Positions 56,671-64,000 of a stretch of DNA of 64,000 nucleotides are shown here, one piece after another. The notes under the pieces were generated by a model, which worked only from the letters and a program-made list of their open reading frames with translations, made no database searches and was not told where the DNA came from. The DNA comes from Hyphomicrobium denitrificans 1NES1 (GTDB lineage Bacteria > Pseudomonadota > Alphaproteobacteria > Rhizobiales > Hyphomicrobiaceae): positions 3,348,001 to 3,412,000 of the forward strand of contig NC_021172.1 in the NCBI RefSeq assembly GCF_000230975.2, written 5' to 3'. The position numbers and the translations under genes are program-made. Each line of letters begins with the position of its first letter. The stretch's first letter is position 1.

Positions 56671-56697
56671 CTGGGGTCATGAACAAGCTGACCCCAG
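56671..56697 (+). promoter_or_regulatory. Hairpin that places the transposase start codon in its loop
   Basis: CTGGGGTC (56671-56678) and GACCCCAG (56690-56697) form a perfect 8-bp stem around an 11-base loop that holds the ATG at 56679. The purine-rich ribosome binding bases are in the left arm, so folding would block initiation and lower transposase levels. Confidence 0.6.
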
Positions 56698-57572
56698 AGA
56701 AGCGCGCTCAAATCCTCCACCTTCTATGTGAAGGTATGAGCATCCGGGCGATCACCCGCGTTACCGGGGCCAGCAAGAACACCGTCGCAAAACTTCTGTC
56801 GGATGTTGGCGCTGCTTGTGCCGACTATCAGGACCGCGGTCTTCGCAATCTGAAATGCAAACGGGTTCAGGTCGATGAAATCTGGTCGTTCACCTACGCC
56901 AAACAGAAGAACGTAGCTCATTGCAAGGCTCCCCCGGAAGGCGCTGGCGAAACGTGGACTTGGACGGCCATTGATGCCGACAGCAAGCTCGTTCTGTCGT
57001 GGCTGGTGGGCGGTCGCGACGCCGACACGGCTAATGCCTTCATGCAAGACGTGGCAGACCGGGTTTCAAATCGCATTCAGCTTAGCAGTGATGGGCATCG
57101 AGCCTACCTAGAGGCCGTTTACACGGCATTCGATACGGCTGTTGATTATGCGCAGCTTGTGAAAATCTATGGCGGCGGCCGTCCGGAAGGATACGAAGGG
57201 CGCTACAGTCCAGCCGAATGCACTGGCATTCGGAAAACTCGGCTGTTTGGCAACCCGGATGAGAAGCACGTATCGACGTCATACGTTGAACGCCAAAACT
57301 TGACCATGCGGATGCATATGCGCCGCTTCACACGACTCACGAATGGATTTTCAAAGAAGGTCGAAAATCACGCGCACGCCGTCTCGTTGCACTTCATGTT
57401 CTATAACTTCTGCCGCATCCATCAGACGTTGCGTGTAACGCCAGCGATGGCGGCGGGAGTTACGGACCGCCTTTGGGAAATCTCGGATATTGCGGCGATG
57501 CTCGATGCTCGCGATCTGGCAATTGCGACCCAAAAGCGTGGGTCCTATAAAAAACGCTTGGCTGCGGCGTAA
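56679..57572 (+). CDS. IS1-like DDE transposase
   Basis: The 297-residue protein has an N-terminal helix-turn-helix (EKRAQILHLLCEGMSIRAITRVTGASKNTVAKLL) and a catalytic domain with Asp66 in VQVDEIWSFTY, Asp138 in QLSSDGHRAYLEAV and Glu204 in STSYVERQNLTMRM. This DDE spacing, the single ORF and the 21-bp ends with 8-bp target repeats fit IS1-like elements. The ATG at 56679 lies in a hairpin loop. The C-terminal NFCRIHQTLRVTPAMAAG is usual. It converges on the small minus-strand gene. Confidence 0.88.
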   Translation: MNKLTPEKRAQILHLLCEGMSIRAITRVTGASKNTVAKLLSDVGAACADYQDRGLRNLKCKRVQVDEIWSFTYAKQKNVAHCKAPPEGAGETWTWTAIDADSKLVLSWLVGGRDADTANAFMQDVADRVSNRIQLSSDGHRAYLEAVYTAFDTAVDYAQLVKIYGGGRPEGYEGRYSPAECTGIRKTRLFGNPDEKHVSTSYVERQNLTMRMHMRRFTRLTNGFSKKVENHAHAVSLHFMFYNFCRIHQTLRVTPAMAAGVTDRLWEISDIAAMLDARDLAIATQKRGSYKKRLAAA

Positions 57573-57624
57573 TTTTCCGGCGCTTGCCATAGGCAAGAAA
57601 AGCGAATCAACTAGTGTAATCGCA

Positions 57625-57651
57625 TAAAAAATGGCCCCGCTAGCAGGGCCA
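57625..57651 (-). terminator. Rho-independent terminator for the minus-strand gene
   Basis: On the minus strand TGGCCC and GGGCCA form a stem with extra GC pairs inside around 57632-57651, followed by a T-run (plus-strand A-run at 57626-57630). It lies 22 bases past the stop of the 48-residue ORF at 57673 and can end transcripts coming from that side. Confidence 0.75.
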
Positions 57652-57672
57652 AAGTTGCTTAGGAACACGTAT

Positions 57673-57819
57673 CTAGTGAATCGTATGACTCAATGGCGGC
57701 GCTCGAAAGTGGGACCGCACGGTTTCTACCTTGCCGTTCCTGCGGCGTTGGTAGGTTCGCACGTACACTGATTTGATTACTACCGATCTACACGACACGA
57801 GGGCGAGAGATTTCGCCAT
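57673..57819 (-). CDS. Unrecognised 48-residue basic protein at the right end of the element
   Basis: The ORF begins at ATG 57819 with AGGAG eight bases upstream and ends at TAG 57673. It encodes MAKSLALVSCRSVVIKSVYV..., with a basic middle (RTYQRRRNGK) and ending SHFRAPPLSHTIH. I do not recognise the protein. Support comes from the strong ribosome site and the correctly oriented terminator 22 bases downstream. A hairpin with CCTCC in its loop lies just upstream and could pair with the binding site. It converges on the transposase gene. Confidence 0.6.
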   Translation of the reverse strand: MAKSLALVSCRSVVIKSVYVRTYQRRRNGKVETVRSHFRAPPLSHTIH

Positions 57820-58015
57820 AGGATGTACTCCTAGCGGGGAGGAGGGTCCCCGCGGCCCCGGTCGTCCAATGACGCCGGGTCGCTTCAGCGATTGAACGCT
57901 GGGCCTTGGAGTTACAAACCGTCGTGCCGACTCGACTCATAGCAAATTCTGGCCACTGACGCGACATTGGGGCGTGGGTGCATCCATGTGCTGTGATGCT
58001 GTCGGCGGGGCTAGG
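57820..58015 (-). promoter_or_regulatory. Upstream region of the 48-residue gene with an anti-Shine-Dalgarno hairpin
   Basis: GCGGGGA (57834-57840) and TCCCCGC (57847-57853) form a perfect 7-bp hairpin whose minus-strand loop reads CCCTCC and lies next to the AGGAG of the downstream gene. The other 160 bases up to the right inverted repeat show no ORF that I can support; they may hold the minus-strand promoter. Confidence 0.45.
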
Positions 58016-58036
58016 ATTTCAAAGTGACCCACTACC
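58016..58036 (-). repeat. Right terminal inverted repeat
   Basis: Reversed, this end begins GGTAGTGGGTCAC and matches the left end at 20 of 21 bases. It is followed immediately by the second AGCCGTTT. Confidence 0.88.
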
Positions 58037-58044
58037 AGCCGTTT
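58037..58044. repeat. Target site duplication, right copy
   Basis: AGCCGTTT repeats the bases left of the element. It is followed by TGA at 58045, which is in frame with the hemJ codons AAG-CCG-TTT in the duplicated site and is therefore the original hemJ stop. Confidence 0.85.
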
Positions 58045-58257
58045 TGACACTCTAGGCACGGTCGCGGCGATCTGCTATAAGCGTGCGTCCTCATAAGGAT
58101 TTTGGCAGACGGCACGTTCTGACGTGGTGATGAAACCCGTGGACGTCCGCAGCATTATGACAGGGCGCCCGCTCTGTCGCCGTCGGGCCATCTCATTCAT
58201 CTCACCATACCACCCGATGCCACGGTCCATGTGGCGCTCCCGCGGAGTTCTTTTTCA
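58045..58257 (+). promoter_or_regulatory. rho leader region
   Basis: The 213 bases between the element and rho contain a hairpin GACAGGGC/GCTCTGTC with loop GCCC (58159-58178, one G-T pair) and C-rich, unstructured stretches further down. rho genes are often autoregulated through Rho binding in a long leader, and this C-rich leader fits that. TTGACA at 58044-58049 and TATAAG at 58076-58081 are 26 bases apart, too far for a standard promoter. Confidence 0.4.
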
Positions 58258-59523
58258 ATGAAACAAATGAAGCTCGAGGATCTGAAGCGGAAATCTCCCG
58301 CCGAGCTTGTGACCTTTGCCGAAGAGACCGGGGTCGAGAATGCCTCGACCTTGCGTAAGCAGGAATTAATGTTCGCGACGCTGAAGCAGCTCGCGACGCA
58401 GGAAACCGAAATCACCGCGACCGGCGTCGTCGAGGTTCTGCAGGATGGTTTCGGCTTTTTGAGATCGCCGGAAGCCAACTATCTCCCTGGTCCCGACGAT
58501 ATCTATGTGTCGCCCTCGCAGATCCGCCGCTTTGCGCTCAGGACGGGCGATACGGTCGAAGGCCAGATCCGCTCGCCGAAAGACGGCGAGCGCTATTTCG
58601 CCCTTCTCAAGGTTTCGAACATCAATTTCGAAGATCCCGAAAAAGCCAAGCATAAGAGCCACTTCGACAACCTGACACCGCTCTATCCGACGAAGTGGCT
58701 GAAGCTCGAAATCGAAGATCCGACAATCAAGGACCTGTCTTCCCGCGTTATCGACATCGTCTCGCCGCTCGGCAAAGGCCAGCGCGCCCTGATCGTTGCG
58801 CCGCCGCGTACCGGCAAGACTGTGCTGCTGCAGAATATCGCGCACTCGATCACGGCGAACCATCCGGAATGCTATCTGATCGTTCTGCTGATCGACGAAC
58901 GTCCGGAAGAAGTCACCGACATGCAGCGCTCGGTCAAAGGTGAGGTGATCTCCTCGACCTTCGACGAGCCGCCGTCACGGCACGTGCAAGTGTCGGAGAT
59001 GGTGATCGAGAAGGCTAAGCGTCTCGTTGAGCATAAGAGGGATGTTGTTATTCTCCTCGACTCGATCACGCGCCTCGGTCGTGCCTATAACACGGTTGTG
59101 CCGTCATCGGGCAAGGTTCTGACCGGCGGTGTCGACTCGAATGCGTTGCAGCGGCCGAAACGGTTCTTCGGTGCGGCCCGCAACATCGAGGAAGGCGGCT
59201 CGCTGACCATCATCGCGACGGCGCTGATCGACACCGGCTCGCGCATGGACGAAGTCATCTTCGAAGAGTTCAAGGGTACAGGCAACTCGGAAATCATCCT
59301 GGACCGCAAGGTCTCCGACAAGCGTGTGTTCCCGGCGATCGATGTGGCGCGCTCCGGTACGCGCAAAGAGGATCTGCTGGTGCCGCGCGATCAGCTCAAG
59401 AAGGTTTATGTCCTGCGCCGCATCCTCAACCCGATGGGCACGATGGATGCGATCGAGTTCCTGATCGACAAGCTTCGCTCGACGAAGACGAACGGCGAGT
59501 TCTTCCAGTCGATGAACACGTAA
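58258..59523 (+). CDS. rho: Transcription termination factor Rho
   Basis: The 421-residue hexameric RNA helicase ends transcripts. An N-terminal Rho-N domain ([37 protein letters not shown] type) and the cold-shock RNA-binding domain ([40 protein letters not shown]) come first. The Walker A motif is [17 protein letters not shown] near residue 185 and Walker B is [17 protein letters not shown]. The Q-loop [14 protein letters not shown] follows. ATG at 58258 gives the usual length of 421; an earlier start at 58231 adds 9 residues without similarity. GGAG is 10 bases upstream. Confidence 0.97.
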   Translation: MKQMKLEDLKRKSPAELVTFAEETGVENASTLRKQELMFATLKQLATQETEITATGVVEVLQDGFGFLRSPEANYLPGPDDIYVSPSQIRRFALRTGDTVEGQIRSPKDGERYFALLKVSNINFEDPEKAKHKSHFDNLTPLYPTKWLKLEIEDPTIKDLSSRVIDIVSPLGKGQRALIVAPPRTGKTVLLQNIAHSITANHPECYLIVLLIDERPEEVTDMQRSVKGEVISSTFDEPPSRHVQVSEMVIEKAKRLVEHKRDVVILLDSITRLGRAYNTVVPSSGKVLTGGVDSNALQRPKRFFGAARNIEEGGSLTIIATALIDTGSRMDEVIFEEFKGTGNSEIILDRKVSDKRVFPAIDVARSGTRKEDLLVPRDQLKKVYVLRRILNPMGTMDAIEFLIDKLRSTKTNGEFFQSMNT

Positions 59524-59544
59524 GACTATTTCACACGAAACACG

Positions 59545-59573
59545 AAGGCCGCCCCTCTGGAGCGGCCTTTTTT
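59545..59573 (+). terminator. Rho-independent terminator after rho
   Basis: AAGGCCGC (59545-59552) pairs with GCGGCCTT (59562-59569), followed by Ts to 59573. It lies 22 bases past the rho stop. Confidence 0.85.
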
Positions 59574-59623
59574 ATTGCATCGGTTGTCTCTGGATAGCGT
59601 CGATCCGGGTTGTAGAGCGAATC

Positions 59624-60586
59624 TTATTCCGCAGCATTGAGCATCCGGCGCGCTTCTTGGGCCGGCGTTTCGGTCTTCGGCTTATAGCGCTCGGGCTCGC
59701 CCTTTCCCGGCTCGTAGACGAACGGCAGCACCATTTGATCGATGAAGCCCTTCGGGAAGTGCGGCAGTTCGTCGACGCCCATGTCTACCGCCGTAATGGG
59801 ACGGGGCGGTGTCTCGTGGAAGGTGCCGAGCATCTTGTCCCAGATCGTCAGCAGCAGGCCGAAGTTGCAGTCGCCCTCGGTGCCCCAGTTGACGTGATGC
59901 AGATGGTGGATACGGCCGATCGACAGATGCGGCGCCAGCGGTCCAAGACGGGCATCGACGTTCGAGTGCTGGACGATCAGCGTTACCGAGATCAGGAAGC
60001 CAAGCACGACCGCCACGGGAGCCGGCATGCCGATGATGACGAGCGGCATGTTACCGACCACCATATCGATCACCTGATGTAGCGGATGACGGATGACTCC
60101 GTTCAAACCGTAGAGTCGGCCGACGCCGTGATGCACGGAATGCAAGCGCCAGAGCATGGGATAGCGGTGGCTCAGGTAGTGCATCGTCATGAAGGCGAAA
60201 TCGGCGATCAGGAACGCCATCAGCACCTGGCCCCACATTGGCCATTGCGTCGGCCAGAGGCCCTGGAACGGAAAGAGCCAGCAGATTACCGGGATCAGCA
60301 GCACGCCGTTTATCGTCGAGGTTTCGTAGGCGATGATGTGAAGAATATTTGTCTGCGTGTCGCCGTGTGCGGCGTGGTCATTCCACTCATCGAAGAACGG
60401 TGCGATGCGTTCGGCTGCGAAGGCGGTGAGATAGGCAATGCCAAGCAGCGGAGCGATCAACAGGTAAGCCCAGGTGTGCCCGCGAGCGACGACGAGGTCG
60501 GACACAACCCAATAAGCTGCGCCCGTCAACCCGAACATCATGAAGGGCGCGTAGCCGTATCGAACGATCTCACGCAGAGTTTTCAT
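59624..60586 (-). CDS. Sterol desaturase / fatty acid hydroxylase family membrane protein
   Basis: The 320-residue membrane protein has the three histidine boxes of the di-iron hydroxylase family: HYLSHR, HSVHH and HHLHHVNWG, set among four hydrophobic segments (FAFMTMHYLSHRYPMLWRLHSVHHGVGRLYGLNGVIRHPLHQ). It may hydroxylate a lipid or carotenoid; the substrate is unknown. ATG at 60586 begins MKTLREIVRYGYAPF; a TTG at 60622 with GGAG upstream is an alternative. It lies head-on to rho, inserted between rho and mnmE. Confidence 0.85.
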   Translation of the reverse strand: MKTLREIVRYGYAPFMMFGLTGAAYWVVSDLVVARGHTWAYLLIAPLLGIAYLTAFAAERIAPFFDEWNDHAAHGDTQTNILHIIAYETSTINGVLLIPVICWLFPFQGLWPTQWPMWGQVLMAFLIADFAFMTMHYLSHRYPMLWRLHSVHHGVGRLYGLNGVIRHPLHQVIDMVVGNMPLVIIGMPAPVAVVLGFLISVTLIVQHSNVDARLGPLAPHLSIGRIHHLHHVNWGTEGDCNFGLLLTIWDKMLGTFHETPPRPITAVDMGVDELPHFPKGFIDQMVLPFVYEPGKGEPERYKPKTETPAQEARRMLNAAE

Positions 60587-60660
60587 AGGGCTTGTATAGT
60601 CCTCGGCATTGGTACCCGCCAAGTAATTGATCTCCGAGACCTTTCAACGCGGTAAAGACG

Positions 60661-62694
<2,034 letters not shown>

Positions 62695-62772
62695 CTCGGG
62701 TTGTCTGGTCGGAATGTCTGGAGAAATGTGGATTGGGTTGCAGTCGCACGCGTCTACGAGTACGCGAATGCC

Positions 62773-64000
62773 ATGACCGATGCTGCAACTATCTTCGCGC
62801 TTTCGAGCGCACCCGGGCGCGCTGCCCTTTCCGTCATTCGTATCTCAGGCCCCGCGGTGCGCGACGTGCTGGAAAAGATGGTGGCGCCGATTCCAAAGCC
62901 ACGTGTCGCAGCATTCCGGACTATCCGGCATCCTGAAACTCGGGAAGCGCTCGATCGCGCGCTACTGCTCTGGTTCGCGGCGCCGAACAGCGAAACGGGA
63001 GAAGACGTCGCAGAGTTCCAAGGGCATGGCAGCCGGGCTGCCATAGCGGCGATCCTCGCGGCTCTCGGGACAATGAAAGGGTGTCGTCTTGCCGAACCGG
63101 GCGAATTTGCGCGCCGCGGGTTCGAGAATGGCAAGATGGATCTCGCCGAGATTGAGGGTCTTGGGGATCTTATCGAGGCGGAGACGGAGGCCCAGCGTCG
63201 GCAGGCACTGGCGCAATCGGCAGGCATGCTGTCGAAGCTCTACGAGGGCTGGCGAACACGGCTGATCGAGATCGCGGCGTTGACCGAGGCAGCGATTGAC
63301 TTTTCCGATGAGGCAGATGTTTCAGCTTCGTCCTTCATGGAGGCTCGAAAGCGGGCCGAGGCGCTTTCCGCCGAAATTGGCGCGCACCTCGATGACGGGC
63401 ATCGGGGCGAGATCGTCCGCGATGGGTTTCGCGTGGCGCTGTTGGGCCCACCCAATGCGGGCAAATCGAGCCTCTTAAATGCGCTGGCGCGGCGCGATGC
63501 TGCAATCGTTTCCGCCGAAGCGGGTACGACGCGGGACGTCATCGAGGTTCGGCTGGATCTGGCAGGGCTTCCCGTCGTCATCTCGGATACCGCGGGCATT
63601 CGCGAAGCGGGGAGTGCAGTCGAGCAGGAGGGCATTCGCCGGAGCCTTGCAACAGCGCGCGATGCCGATCTCGTCGTGTGGCTGAGCGAGACCGGCGACT
63701 CAAAGCTTCCCGAAGGAATTTCACGTGAAACAAGCCTTGCAATTCGTTCCAAAGCCGATCTTAGGAGAGAATCAACAGCAGATTTGCTTGCGATCTCGAC
63801 TGTCACCGGCGAGGGATTGGATCGGCTAGTGGCAGAGATTGGCAGAAGGGCGAGCGAGGCGGTCGGGACAAAGGCCGAGCCGGCATTGACCCAGGCTCGG
63901 CACCGGCAAAGCCTGGAGGTCGCGCGGAGGGAGATTGCAGCGTTCCTGGCCGGCAGTCTCGAATCCATCGAGCTGAGAGCTGAAGATATCCGGAGGGCCG
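62773..64000 (+). CDS. mnmE: tRNA uridine-5-carboxymethylaminomethyl(34) synthesis GTPase MnmE (3' end cut off)
   Basis: The visible part runs to the window end without a stop. It starts [21 protein letters not shown], the standard MnmE opening, with a formyl-THF-binding N-terminal domain ([21 protein letters not shown]). The helical domain ([17 protein letters not shown]) and the GTPase loop ([17 protein letters not shown]) follow, then DTAGIRE for G3. The cysteine-containing C-terminal CxGK motif lies beyond the window. With MnmG it modifies wobble uridines. In many alphaproteobacteria mnmG, rsmG, parA and parB follow, which fits the origin-proximal setting. Confidence 0.95.
   Translation, partial: MTDAATIFALSSAPGRAALSVIRISGPAVRDVLEKMVAPIPKPRVAAFRTIRHPETREALDRALLLWFAAPNSETGEDVAEFQGHGSRAAIAAILAALGTMKGCRLAEPGEFARRGFENGKMDLAEIEGLGDLIEAETEAQRRQALAQSAGMLSKLYEGWRTRLIEIAALTEAAIDFSDEADVSASSFMEARKRAEALSAEIGAHLDDGHRGEIVRDGFRVALLGPPNAGKSSLLNALARRDAAIVSAEAGTTRDVIEVRLDLAGLPVVISDTAGIREAGSAVEQEGIRRSLATARDADLVVWLSETGDSKLPEGISRETSLAIRSKADLRRESTADLLAISTVTGEGLDRLVAEIGRRASEAVGTKAEPALTQARHRQSLEVARREIAAFLAGSLESIELRAEDIRRA

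Larger units (their letters stand above)
55228..58036 (+). mobile_element. IS1-like element of 2.81 kb with cargo genes, inserted at the end of hemJ
   Basis: The 2809-bp element is bounded by 21-bp inverted repeats that begin GGTAGTGGGTCA and match at 20 of 21 bases (55228-55248 and 58016-58036), and is flanked by an 8-bp duplication. It holds three plus-strand cargo genes, an IS1-like DDE transposase, and a 48-residue minus-strand gene. IS1 ends also begin GGT, and IS1-family members with single-ORF transposases can be several kb long with passenger genes. Its genes are AT-richer than the neighbours. Both ends and the duplication are intact, so it looks recently acquired. Confidence 0.88.

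Noticed and set aside
58044..58081. TTGACA and TATAAG as a rho promoter
   Set aside because: The hexamers are 26 bases apart, outside the 16-18 base range, so I do not call a promoter.

Overview
The window is a GC-rich stretch (roughly 60 percent by eye) of an alphaproteobacterial chromosome, most like a methylotrophic member of the Hyphomicrobiales such as Hyphomicrobium. The reasons are the mdh-sucCDAB-lpdA and sdhCDAB layout, a mesaconyl-CoA hydratase gene next to a CitE-type lyase gene (ethylmalonyl-CoA pathway), DUF1223, DUF2794, IalB and TimA-type proteins, and the order smr-mltA-timA / fxsA-secB / dnaQ-coaE-aroE-maf-ppsR // hemE-hemJ-rho-mnmE that surrounds the replication origin in many alphaproteobacteria. 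The species call is inference. I saw no rRNA, tRNA or CRISPR array.

Layout. 0-3.4 kb: the end of a D-2-hydroxyacid type FAD oxidase, xerC and a TraB/GumN protein. 3.4-20.8 kb, mostly minus strand: central carbon metabolism (mdh, sucC, sucD, odhA, odhB, lpdA; sdhC, sdhD, sdhA, an unknown membrane-anchored protein, sdhB), interrupted by a 2OG-Fe(II) oxygenase, zapE, a GNAT enzyme, a 38-residue histone-H1-like protein and a VOC protein. 20.9-27.5 kb: an FAD amine oxidase-like protein, the ethylmalonyl-CoA pair, pdxY, arsC, nhaA and a beta carbonic anhydrase. 27.5-30.7 kb: the cytochrome c maturation operon ccmABC-D-G with a small membrane ORF inside it, divergent from acnA. 33.8-45.4 kb: DUF1223, M3 peptidase, a probable structured RNA, DUF2794, a BI-1 protein, ybbAP/tesA, thpR, a quinone oxidoreductase, a SpoU methylase and IalB. 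45.4-53.2 kb: smr-mltA-timA, fxsA, secB and the tightly overlapping ppsR-maf-aroE-coaE-dnaQ operon. 53.2-53.65 kb: a 447-base gap that is a good candidate for oriC. After it the genes hemE, hemJ, rho and mnmE run on the plus strand, so transcription on both sides points away from the gap. Two minus-strand genes (sterol desaturase family and YyaL/DUF255) interrupt rho and mnmE.

The most interesting object is a 2.81-kb mobile element (55228-58036) inserted at the last codon of hemJ. It has 21-bp terminal inverted repeats (20 of 21 match) and an 8-bp target duplication. It carries an IS1-like DDE transposase together with a three-gene cargo operon (small basic protein, SDH-family Clp-fold serine protease, small acidic protein) and a separate 48-residue minus-strand gene with its own ribosome binding site and terminator. 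The genes of this element are AT-richer than the host. Its combination of a DDE transposase with a ClpP-like protease module is the best candidate here for an undescribed system. Other new-looking items are a minus-strand structured RNA at about 36.9-37.1 kb with 6S-like architecture, the H1-like protein behind three perfect dyads, and the extra protein inside the sdh operon.
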